Source: CAYPNF01 sp964411985 (GTDB lineage: Bacteria > Verrucomicrobiota > Verrucomicrobiia > Limisphaerales > J093). Taken from it: a stretch of DNA of 64,000 nucleotides. How positions within the stretch are numbered: the first letter of the stretch is position 1; every line of letters starts with the position of its first letter. Position numbers and translations under genes: made by a program. Shown in pieces: positions 35,338-43,192 of this stretch. The stretch covers positions 10,823-74,822 of the forward strand of contig CAYPNF010000043.1 of the NCBI GenBank assembly GCA_964411985.1. Direction: 5' to 3'. Below the pieces are notes generated by a model. That model did no database searches. It saw only the letters and a list, made by a program, of their open reading frames with translations, and was not told where the DNA came from.

Positions 35338-35766
35338 TCATTGAGTTGGTCTTCCCTTCCGATACCGTACATCCTCATTGGCAATCAACGTGAGAGTTCC
35401 CCGACTGGCTTCAACTTGAAGAACTACAATTCGTTTGGTAGTAGCGCGGAAGTTCTTCGTCAATTGGCCTTTCGCATCCAAAGTGACCAGAAAGTTCTCG
35501 TCAAACGTAAGGTAGCGTGTCGCTGCATCGTACTTCCAGGTTCCCCTTGCATTGTGGGTCACCGAATCTCCGTTAATGAGAACCTCCTGGCGGAATGATC
35601 CATCCCCGATCAGCATCAGTTTCTCAATACCACCTGGCAGATGGACAACATACTCGCCATTCAACTCAGAAACGGGCACATTCCGCCCGCAGGAAACGAC
35701 CAGTAATGAAATTGTCAAAAGGGCCAGTTGGCAGCCAAAATAGACTCTAGAGTGCCGTGATCTCAT
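35338..35766 (-). CDS. Hypothetical lipoprotein
   Basis: 142 residues from the ATG at 35766. A signal peptide with lipobox (L-L-V-V-S-C) predicts a lipid-anchored protein. The mature part (L-N-G-E-Y-V-V-H-L-P-G-G, G-T-W-K-Y-D, R-Y-L-T-F-D-E-N-F) has a lipocalin- or META-like beta-strand pattern, often seen in small periplasmic proteins of unknown role. The frame could run to 36012 but that would put the signal inside. No operon partner. Confidence 0.65.
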   Translation of the reverse strand: MRSRHSRVYFGCQLALLTISLLVVSCGRNVPVSELNGEYVVHLPGGIEKLMLIGDGSFRQEVLINGDSVTHNARGTWKYDAATRYLTFDENFLVTLDAKGQLTKNFRATTKRIVVLQVEASRGTLTLIANEDVRYRKGRPTQ

Positions 35767-36075
35767 GGCCCACTCCGGCATCCGGGCCCAATCGGTCACC
35801 GTCACCCCGCGCCACTGCCGCTCCGAGCCGCAAGCGTTTGGCCGATACCAACCCCTCGGTGCCTGAATTCGTGAGTGCTCTGCCACGTGCGCAAGGCTAC
35901 CACTCCCACTTCTCCGGTAAATGGTGTTCTTGCGAGCCACCGGTTTTGTTATCGTGAAGTCGTGAACAACAGCCGGAAGAGGCCCGGTCGGTAAGGCGCG
36001 TCTGGTCGGCACATAGTATAATCGTGAGATCTGACGCCTAGGAGGTTAAGGTCGGCGCAGGTGTCCCCAGCCGGT

Positions 36076-37509
36076 TCACTCCTCCAATTTCCATCCGTTA
36101 TGATACTGCGCCGCCAGATACTGATTGGCCTTTTCGTCGTTGGTGAATTTCACGGCGACGGCATCGTACTCAAGGCATCTTTCCCGGCGAATGGCGGCGT
36201 TGCCGAGCAACACCGTTTCCGTGAGCGGGCCGGCCCAGTCGAAATTGCAGCCCGCCTTCTGGCCCCCTTTGCACGCTTCCATGAATTCCTTCCAAGTCCC
36301 GCCGCGGCGCTCCAGGGTTTTGGGCACATCCTTAAATTTCTTCTCCCGCGCGGGGTCCAGGATTTCCCGGCCCAGCATTTTGCCTTCGTCTCCAACATAA
36401 ATAACGCCCTCATCGCCCAAGGGCTGATCGCCCAGTTGACGTGGCGTGGTCGGTTTCAGGCCTCCGTCATACCAGATCACACGAACCGACGGCATTTCCT
36501 CTCGGGCGGGATAGTCGTAAGTCACGATCGACGCCAGGGGAGCGGCTTCCTCGAACAACCGCGAGGCGGTGGCCTGGATGGTGGTTGGATAAACCAGCTT
36601 GAGCGCCCGGAACGGGGTGTTGAAGTGATGGCAGCCCATGTCACCTAGCGCGCCGGAGCCGAAATCCCACCAACCCCTGAAATTGAAGGGGTGATAGACT
36701 CCCTGCGACAGGCCCGTGCCATTGCGATACGCGTTAATCTGGGCCATCTCCAAGGCACCCTCGGGCCACACGTCTTTGAAAGGGCGCTCGGGCGCGGGCC
36801 CCAGCCAGAGTTTCCAATCCAGAGTGGCGGGGATGGCATCGGCGCCGCCCGGACGCCGCATTCCCTGCGGCCACCACGGCCGGTTGGACCAGATGTGAAC
36901 CTCCCGAACGTGCCCGATGGCCCCCGCCCCGATCAACTCGCATGTGCGGCAGGCCGTTTCATCCGTGTTGGGCGCCGCCGTCACTTGTGTGGCCACACCG
37001 GCCTTCCGGGCGGTTTCGGTCACAACGCGCAGTTCCTGCACCGTCCGCGTCAGCGGCTTCACGCACACCACCGATTTCTTCTTCCGCAGCGCCGCCAGGG
37101 TGATACTCGCATGGGAATGATCGGGGGTGCCCACGTACACGGCGTCGATCTTGTCCGCTTCGGTTTCCAGCATCTCCCGGAAATCCCGGTACCGTCTGGC
37201 TTGGGGCCAAATATCAAACGTCTTTTTGGCATAAACCTGGTCCACATCGCACAAGGCGGCGATCCGGAACCCGGCTTTTTCCAGCTCTTGCAATTGCCCA
37301 TGCCCAACCCCGCCGATCCCGACGCCGGCGAGGTTCATTCTCTCACTGGGCGCGGGTTGATCGCCGGCACCCAGCACCTGGCTTGGGACGATGCTCATGC
37401 CGGCGAGGGCGGCCACGCTTGTGCCCGCGAGGAAATGCCGACGTGTGATGAGGCCGTTTGATCCTGGGTGAGTCTGGCCCGCTTTAGGTGACGATGTCTT
37501 TTCGTTCAT
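36076..37509 (-). CDS. Tat-exported Gfo/Idh/MocA family oxidoreductase
   Basis: 477 residues. Tat signal T-R-R-H-F-L-A-G-T (22-30). The NAD-binding Rossmann half begins G-V-G-I-G-G-V-G-H-G (62-71) and ends with D-H-S-H-A (130-134). The usual E-K-P motif reads V-K-P (Val150-Lys151). The C-terminal half has the conserved D-M-G-C-H-H-F-N-T-P, typical of the secreted branch in Planctomycetes/Verrucomicrobia. Members oxidise or epimerise sugars with bound NAD(P). It lies at the downstream end of a minus-strand group of glycan-related genes (36076-42795), 54 bases after the GH2 gene. Confidence 0.88.
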   Translation of the reverse strand: MNEKTSSPKAGQTHPGSNGLITRRHFLAGTSVAALAGMSIVPSQVLGAGDQPAPSERMNLAGVGIGGVGHGQLQELEKAGFRIAALCDVDQVYAKKTFDIWPQARRYRDFREMLETEADKIDAVYVGTPDHSHASITLAALRKKKSVVCVKPLTRTVQELRVVTETARKAGVATQVTAAPNTDETACRTCELIGAGAIGHVREVHIWSNRPWWPQGMRRPGGADAIPATLDWKLWLGPAPERPFKDVWPEGALEMAQINAYRNGTGLSQGVYHPFNFRGWWDFGSGALGDMGCHHFNTPFRALKLVYPTTIQATASRLFEEAAPLASIVTYDYPAREEMPSVRVIWYDGGLKPTTPRQLGDQPLGDEGVIYVGDEGKMLGREILDPAREKKFKDVPKTLERRGGTWKEFMEACKGGQKAGCNFDWAGPLTETVLLGNAAIRRERCLEYDAVAVKFTNDEKANQYLAAQYHNGWKLEE

Positions 37510-37563
37510 AGGGCTTCAATGCGTTAGTCCTTTTCGTGTGCAGTGCGCCAGGAAGCATTCGCG

Positions 37564-39804
37564 TCACGGCTGGACCGGCGAAACCGTGATCCAGCGACGG
37601 CTTTGTGTGGCACCGCCGAACGCTTTGTCCCTGGCTTTCGCGATGGCCTTGAGCGTGCAACGGCCCGATGCTGTGGGAGGAACGGTGAGTGGCACCACCA
37701 TGGAGGCATCGCCCTGCGCTCCGATCGAGAAGCTCCTTTCGACCTTTTCCATCACTCGACCCTTCTCATTCTCCAGGACGAGAGTCAGCGTCCCCTCGGC
37801 GGCTTGGTCCTGGTCATTGACAAGCATCACCTTGACCTCCCGCGTCGTGCCAGGGGCCAGACTGGGTTGAAAGAAATCGAGGTAAACCCCCAGCGGCTTG
37901 AAAGCCTCGCCCACGTAGTCGGCAAACGCGGGATCGAGTTTGAGCTTTGTTACGTCGCCGAAGTGGTCTGCCGTATAGACGCCCGGGTAGCTGCAGGTGA
38001 GATAGACGAAGTGGATGATGCCGGCATATTGCCGATGAGCGCGCCAGAACTCGGTCTTGGCCGCCAGGAGATAGGCGTAAAGGTCGAGCCGTTCGCGTGC
38101 GGTCACGTTGGTCCCCATGAGCTGGGCATAGACATTCCCGGTCAGCAACGTGGGTGAACCATCCCGGTTCAGCCAGAGCCATCCGTACTCGTTGATCAAG
38201 GGCGGGTTGGTGTTAGAAGGCAGCACGCCTGGGGTCGGCTTGCCGTCCATCGTTTCAAGTTGAGTCAGGCTGAAAGTAAGCTTGCCCATATGCCCGCTCT
38301 GCATGAGGTACGGATGGTACTCCACCGGGTCGTTGCGGTCGGCGGGAGGGTTGTAGCTGTTTTCCCACGGACGGTTGGACAGGTCCAAGGAGCGCACAGC
38401 GGGGATGATCTTGGTGCCGAAGATATCATCCTTCGTTTCGTTGTTGGCATCCCAGACGCCTACGCTGGGATGATTCCAGTTGTCGCGCATCCAATCCTGG
38501 TATTGGCGTATCATCTCGTCGGCATCGTGAGAGCGGGAGTAGCCCTTGTACCAACCAGGGCCGCCGGTCCAGACGAAGAACTCGTTTTGGATGAGCAGGC
38601 CCAGTTCGTCACAGAGATCCAGCCAGCGGTCGGGGACCGGGCCAATGCAGAACCGGAAGTAGTTCCAGTGCATCTTCTTTGGCAGGTCGCCGAGGAGTTT
38701 GCGTACCCAGGCGTCGTTCCAGGGCAGAGCGTGGCAAAGCGGGTCCTCCAGGAAACGGTGCAGGGTGATGTTCGAACCACGCAGGTAATAGATTTTCCCG
38801 TTGAGGTAGGCGCGCTTGGTGGCGGCGTCGAAACGGAACTCACGCATGCCAAAGCGGGTCTTGAGCGAGTCGCCACCGGTGCTGGACTCGACGACGTAGA
38901 GAAAGGGATCTTCGGGCGACCAGAGATGGGCGTTGGGGATGCGGATCGTCTGGGTGAACACTCTCTCTTCACCTGCTTGGAGTGATACGGTTTCCGGCAT
39001 GGACCGGGCAGCCTGTTTGGCGCCTTTCCAGGTTCTGACCGTGTGCGAGAGGGTGGTGGAAACCGGGGTCGTTCCGTGGTTCTTCACACGAGTCTGCACC
39101 ACGATCTCACTGGTGGCGATGCGCGGGGCGACCTGCACAGTGGCGATGGCGGGATTGTCACAGAAGACCACGGACACACTGTCGTAGATGCCGGGGGTCC
39201 ACTTGATCTTCTCGAAGTCCGAGCCGGTGGGGTAGGTATCGGGGAGGACGGCGGGATGCGCGCCGATGCGGATGACGAGGGTGTTCTCCGCGTTCCAAAG
39301 GATCGCATCGTTGAGATTGAAGTAACTGGCGGTGAAGCAGCCAGCATAGTCGCCGAGGGGACGGCCATTGAGCCACACGGCAGTGCCGAATTGGGCTTTG
39401 GCGATTTTGAGCATTGCGACAGCCCGAGGCGATGGGGCGCGGAAGGTCTTTTGGTACCAGAAATAGTCGCGGTCCTGTTCCACCTTGCCCTGCCAGTAGT
39501 TGGTCAGCCACTCGTCTGGGGATAGTTTCGAACGAATGCGGTTGGCAAGGTTCTCCCTGCTGATGAACTTATCGACATCCTTGAACGCGGGTTTGGCGAG
39601 GTTGGCCAATCCGGGCACGGGAACAGTGGCGGGGAAGGCCGATGGCACCTCGGTAGCGGATTTGCCGTCAGCAATGCGCCAGGTCCCGTCCAGAGAATGC
39701 GTCAAGCGGCCGGCGCAAGCCGGAGTGGACATCACCAATGCGACGCCAAGGCTGAGGACCGTGCGAGTCCAGGCTTTGCCAGAAAAGGGTTTCAAGTTGT
39801 GCAT
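37564..39804 (-). CDS. Secreted glycoside hydrolase family 2 protein
   Basis: 746 residues from the ATG at 39804, which begins a signal peptide (V-L-S-L-G-V-A-L-V-M-S-T-P-A-C-A). GH2 layout: sugar-binding beta domain (L-D-G-T-W-R-I; Y-F-W-Y-Q-K-T-F), Ig-like middle, and (beta/alpha)8 barrel. The acid/base is Glu456 (A-N-N-E-T) and the nucleophile Glu539 (I-N-E-Y-G-W-L-W), both present. The family includes beta-galactosidases, mannosidases and glucuronidases; the specificity cannot be told. It likely acts in the periplasm or outside on polysaccharide fragments, with the sulfatase gene nearby. Confidence 0.87.
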   Translation of the reverse strand: MHNLKPFSGKAWTRTVLSLGVALVMSTPACAGRLTHSLDGTWRIADGKSATEVPSAFPATVPVPGLANLAKPAFKDVDKFISRENLANRIRSKLSPDEWLTNYWQGKVEQDRDYFWYQKTFRAPSPRAVAMLKIAKAQFGTAVWLNGRPLGDYAGCFTASYFNLNDAILWNAENTLVIRIGAHPAVLPDTYPTGSDFEKIKWTPGIYDSVSVVFCDNPAIATVQVAPRIATSEIVVQTRVKNHGTTPVSTTLSHTVRTWKGAKQAARSMPETVSLQAGEERVFTQTIRIPNAHLWSPEDPFLYVVESSTGGDSLKTRFGMREFRFDAATKRAYLNGKIYYLRGSNITLHRFLEDPLCHALPWNDAWVRKLLGDLPKKMHWNYFRFCIGPVPDRWLDLCDELGLLIQNEFFVWTGGPGWYKGYSRSHDADEMIRQYQDWMRDNWNHPSVGVWDANNETKDDIFGTKIIPAVRSLDLSNRPWENSYNPPADRNDPVEYHPYLMQSGHMGKLTFSLTQLETMDGKPTPGVLPSNTNPPLINEYGWLWLNRDGSPTLLTGNVYAQLMGTNVTARERLDLYAYLLAAKTEFWRAHRQYAGIIHFVYLTCSYPGVYTADHFGDVTKLKLDPAFADYVGEAFKPLGVYLDFFQPSLAPGTTREVKVMLVNDQDQAAEGTLTLVLENEKGRVMEKVERSFSIGAQGDASMVVPLTVPPTASGRCTLKAIAKARDKAFGGATQSRRWITVSPVQP

Positions 39805-40187
39805 GTAAGACCGGTTCGATGCGTTTAGTAGAACACACGGGGGGTTATGCCCGTGAATTGTTGCATGCGAAACACTAGGCTGAATAATTGTTGCCTTCGC
39901 TTCAAGCAAAAACTCCTATCTCAAAGACCTGCGAGTGAACTGAAACCCAAAGCTGCCGAAGCGGAGCCAATGAGGGGAGGAGAGCCCGGTCGCCCTGCTT
40001 CCTTCATGGATCCCGCTTGTCTTTTCGCAAGGGCCTGTGCTCTACTACCGCCCGGTAGGGTTATTCGCTGTCAGGAGTCAATGAGGATGGCGGACGGATG
40101 GTATCGCCTCATGAGCCGGGGGAATGTGCGTTGCGCCATGTTCCGCCCTACCCTTTGGGATTCCACGCCCCTTGGACACTGGCTCCA
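39805..40187. other. Spacer holding a transposase remnant
   Basis: No intact gene. At 40081-40146 a REP-associated transposase remnant is listed separately. The rest, next to the GH2 start, is presumably promoter DNA, but no clear -35/-10 pair was found. Confidence 0.5.
40081..40146 (+). mobile_element. Remnant of a REP-associated (IS200-like) transposase
   Basis: From the ATG at 40081 the frame reads M-R-M-A-D-G-W-Y-R-L-M-S-R-G-N-V-R, matching the conserved transposase start (G-W-Y-H-V-x-x-R-G). Homology ends after about 22 residues and no catalytic motifs follow. Confidence 0.5.
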
Positions 40188-41288
40188 TCAATCCGCATAC
40201 ATGGCTTGCTTGGCTTTCTGAAAATCCGCCCCGGGTGGCGGAAGGGTGCGGATCGCTTCGTCGTAGTTGGCGATGTACTGCCACCAATTGTTATAGAAAC
40301 CGTCGGTCACACCAGCATTGTGCGGGATCCGCTTCATCCACCAGAGGTGATGGTTCACGATGCCGTCCCAGCCACCGCTGACCGCGTTGAGCTGCTTCTT
40401 GTTCCGGGGCAAACGGGGATACGTCAACCAGTCGTCGGCATACGTCCAGACCTGGTTGGTATTGCTCCAATCGTAGTCACTGGTGGAGTTCGGCGCCGCG
40501 TGCACACTCCCCACTTCCGCCTCCCCGGGAAAGTCTTTGTCGACCCGGGTAAACCGGTTCCAGGGGTTGTCCAGGGAGTGTTTCGGATCCCAGACCCCTC
40601 GGCCCACGGTTAAGGAGAGCACGCTTTCGATCCGATGACAGTAGCTCTCGAGCATCTCGCCTTCGCCCCGCTCATAGTTCCACCCCATGATCCAAATCGT
40701 GCGCCCCACGTCGGGAACATCGTAGGGACGATAGAACCAAGGGTTCTCGGTGGGGTAAGGAATCCGGTCGCCGGGGATCTTCCAGTGCAGCTCATCCCAC
40801 GCCATGTAGGGAGCGCCCCAAAGCCAGATCTCCCGCACGTCTTTGGCCCGGATCTTGGCGGCCAGGTCGAATTTCTCGAACAACCACTGAAAACTGGTCA
40901 TGCCCGGATGGGCCGAAGCACGGTCCTTCTCCCACATATTCAGGAACGTTTCCTCCGTGTAGACGAAGCCATTCCGGAACTTCGTAAAGCCATCATACTC
41001 GATCTTCTCCACGATGCGGTAGTCTACATATCCTCCACTGGCCGATTTCGCGTCCGCCACCATCTTCTCGGTCAACACCCAGGGATCCGACCACTTCATC
41101 GCCTCGTGGAGCTTGAGGTTGTTCCGTGTTTTCAGGACCGGGTCAAAGTTGATGACGATCACGTTGACCGTCTGGGTCCCGACACTGGGAGGGGTCGGCT
41201 GGGCTGCTGAGCCCATGGCTGCCAACAGCGCGGCCAACATGCCCCAGGCTGAACGTATGCCGGGCTTCCATATCGATTCTTGGCTCAT
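40188..41288 (-). CDS. Secreted hypothetical protein of unknown family
   Basis: 366 residues; signal peptide about 14-30 (ends G-S-A-A-Q). The mature part is rich in Trp and Tyr and starts with a strand V-N-V-I-V-I-N-F-D-P-V. It has W-L-W-G-A-P-Y-M-A-W-D-E and T-I-W-I-M-G-W-N-Y-E-R-G. A segment H-H-L-W-W-M-K-R-I-P-H-N lies near the end. No known catalytic motif was recognised, but the composition resembles an extracellular carbohydrate-active or peptidase-like protein. It sits between the GH2 and sulfatase genes. Its own promoter candidate overlaps the end of the sulfatase gene. Confidence 0.65.
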   Translation of the reverse strand: MSQESIWKPGIRSAWGMLAALLAAMGSAAQPTPPSVGTQTVNVIVINFDPVLKTRNNLKLHEAMKWSDPWVLTEKMVADAKSASGGYVDYRIVEKIEYDGFTKFRNGFVYTEETFLNMWEKDRASAHPGMTSFQWLFEKFDLAAKIRAKDVREIWLWGAPYMAWDELHWKIPGDRIPYPTENPWFYRPYDVPDVGRTIWIMGWNYERGEGEMLESYCHRIESVLSLTVGRGVWDPKHSLDNPWNRFTRVDKDFPGEAEVGSVHAAPNSTSDYDWSNTNQVWTYADDWLTYPRLPRNKKQLNAVSGGWDGIVNHHLWWMKRIPHNAGVTDGFYNNWWQYIANYDEAIRTLPPPGADFQKAKQAMYAD

Positions 41289-41309
41289 AGAGAGGGTCTT
41301 GCGGTGGGG

Positions 41310-41338
41310 GGTATATGACCTGTTTGGCGCCTGATCAA
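41310..41338 (-). promoter_or_regulatory. Candidate promoter of the 366-residue secreted protein gene
   Basis: On the minus strand, TTGATC (41338-41333), 17-base spacer, TATACC (41315-41310). The -35 box overlaps the sulfatase stop codon, and the start at 41288 follows about 20 bases after the -10. Confidence 0.5.
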
Positions 41339-42795
41339 GGCTGGCTGCCCTTGCCGAAGTACTTCTGGACGATCCAGTCGGGCTGCCACGGGTCGGGTTC
41401 GCGCTTGGTGCCGGTCAGTTCGAGTCTGGGCGGGGACTGATTTTTGGCAGGCACCACCAAGGTGTCACCCACCCGTTTCTGCCACTGCTTCATCAGATCC
41501 TGCAGACGGCTGACGTGGGCGGCGTGTTCCGGTCGGTCGATCAGGTTGTTGGTTTCATTGGGATCGTTTTCCAGGTCGAATAACTGCAGGTGGCCAACCT
41601 TGGGGTAGGCGATCAACTTCCAGCGTTCATCCCGCACCGCGCGTTGCAGGTCGAGGAAAGGCAGGAACACCGAATCGCGAACCCGGTCGCGCCGTCCCTC
41701 CCACAAGGGGCGCAGGCTTTCGCCCTCCAGGTCGGCTGGACGCGGCACGTCCAGCACGTCACAGAGCGTCGGGAATAGATCCAGCAAGTACGTGAACGCA
41801 GCGGTGGATTTCCCACGCGGGATGCCCGGCCCGGCGAGGATCAAAGGAACCCGCATGCTGTGTTCGAAGACGTTTTGCTTCCCCAGCAAACCATGACTAC
41901 CGAGCGCCAGTCCGTTGTCGGCGGCGAAGATGAGGATCGTATTGTCGGCGTAGCCACATCGCTTCAAGGCGGCGAGAACCCGTCCGATCTGTTCATCGAG
42001 GTGGGTGATCAGCCCGTAGTATTCGGCTAGTTGATCGCGGATGACCGCCTCCGTCCGCGGCCAGGCTCCCAGTTGCTCGTCGCGGACCTGCATCATGCCG
42101 TTGTCGAAGGGAAACTGGGGCAGAAAATTCGGAGGTAACGGTGGCAGGTTGCGGTAATAGGGCTCGCGGAAGCTCAAGGGCGGTTGGCGCGGATCGTGGG
42201 GTGCCGTAAACGCGACGTAAGCAAAGAAAGGTCTCTTGCCGTCGTGATTCTGCAGGAACTCGATAGCTGAATCGGCAAACAGCTCGCTGGAGAACTTCTC
42301 CCCCGTGCGCTGCGCGGTGAGCTTTCCGTCAGGCCCCAGATCCCGCACCGGCACCTTCGTGTGATCGGACATGCCGCCGAACATGATGTTCTTGCCCCGC
42401 TGAAAAGCGCGCAGCCAGGACGGTTCTCCGTTGTGCCATTTCCCGGTGGCGAAAGTGGCATAGCCGTTTTCCCCGAGCAGTTCCGGTAGCAGCTTGGCGC
42501 CCTTCAGCGAAGCCGTGTCCACGTGAAACCAGGTCCTGCCACTCATCAGCATTGCCCGGCTCGGCACACAGACCGCACCACTGTTGCCGCCGAACACGTA
42601 ATTGCCGCGAAAGCTGAAACCCGCCGACGCCAGGGTGTCGAGGTTCGGAGTCCGGATGTGCGGGTTGCCATGCGCAGCGATGGTGTCGGCACGCATGTCA
42701 TCGGCAAAAAGGAAGAGGACATTCGGCTTCTGGGCGGACTGGGCGGCCAACGAACAGAGCAATAAGCAGAGGATGGGAATCGAGATGCGCTTCAT
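41335..42795 (-). CDS. Secreted sulfatase (formylglycine type)
   Basis: 486 residues, signal peptide 1-21. N-terminal metal ligands D-D (32-33, in F-L-F-A-D-D-M-R-A-D) and the formylglycine site C-V-P-S-R (Cys76-Arg80) are intact; the Cys is converted to formylglycine by an FGE not found in this window. Downstream are Y-V-A-F-T-A-P-H-D-P-R and A-A-D-N-G-L-A-L-G-S-H-G-L-L-G-K, typical of type I sulfatases of the choline-sulfatase/N-sulfoglucosamine group. It removes sulfate esters from polysaccharide. Planctomycetes and Verrucomicrobia are rich in such genes. It is the first gene of the minus-strand glycan group. Confidence 0.93.
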   Translation of the reverse strand: MKRISIPILCLLLCSLAAQSAQKPNVLFLFADDMRADTIAAHGNPHIRTPNLDTLASAGFSFRGNYVFGGNSGAVCVPSRAMLMSGRTWFHVDTASLKGAKLLPELLGENGYATFATGKWHNGEPSWLRAFQRGKNIMFGGMSDHTKVPVRDLGPDGKLTAQRTGEKFSSELFADSAIEFLQNHDGKRPFFAYVAFTAPHDPRQPPLSFREPYYRNLPPLPPNFLPQFPFDNGMMQVRDEQLGAWPRTEAVIRDQLAEYYGLITHLDEQIGRVLAALKRCGYADNTILIFAADNGLALGSHGLLGKQNVFEHSMRVPLILAGPGIPRGKSTAAFTYLLDLFPTLCDVLDVPRPADLEGESLRPLWEGRRDRVRDSVFLPFLDLQRAVRDERWKLIAYPKVGHLQLFDLENDPNETNNLIDRPEHAAHVSRLQDLMKQWQKRVGDTLVVPAKNQSPPRLELTGTKREPDPWQPDWIVQKYFGKGSQP

Positions 42796-43192
42796 GGAAG
42801 TCGGTTAGAGCACAGGGTTGGGTGTCGCTTTGTACTGAGTCGGAGGGGGCAGGATGTTCTTCAGGCAGCTCAAGTTCATCATCCAAGCCCAAGGCCCTTG
42901 CGGGGGGCCTTGGCGCGTTCTTCCCCGTTCTACGCCGTGCCAGGGTTGGCGGCAAGCTCCAACACGGCTCCAGGAGGCCCCGCCGAACCCTCTTCCGAAG
43001 GAGGTCGAGGAAGCCCCGCCCCTGCTTGATACCTTGGTCGCAGCCTTAATCGCAGCCCTCGTCGAAACCGCTTCAAATCCGACAAAGGCCGCGATTAAGG
43101 CTACGACAAAGGTGGGGCCAGGACCTTGTGCAGCCTCGGGCGCCTCACTCCCCGCTTGCCTCTTGAGGCTCGATTCCCCAGAATCCGCGCCC
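42796..43192. other. Spacer before the OPT gene, with a REP-like palindrome
   Basis: The OPT reading frame runs back to 42854, but this part encodes a Pro/Ala-rich stretch built over an inverted repeat, so it is treated as non-coding. No other gene is supported on either strand. Confidence 0.5.
43031..43113. repeat. REP-like inverted repeat
   Basis: Arms 43031-43053 and 43091-43113 are 23 bases long with 21 complementary positions, including a perfect 11-base core GCCTTAATCGC. Loop 37 bases. Palindromes of this form are often mobilised by REP-associated transposases, of which two remnants exist in the window. Confidence 0.6.

Noticed and set aside
42854..43192. An N-terminal extension of 113 residues on the OPT transporter
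   Set aside because: It reads through a REP-like inverted repeat and is Pro/Ala-rich; the ATG at 43193 starts the part with OPT character.
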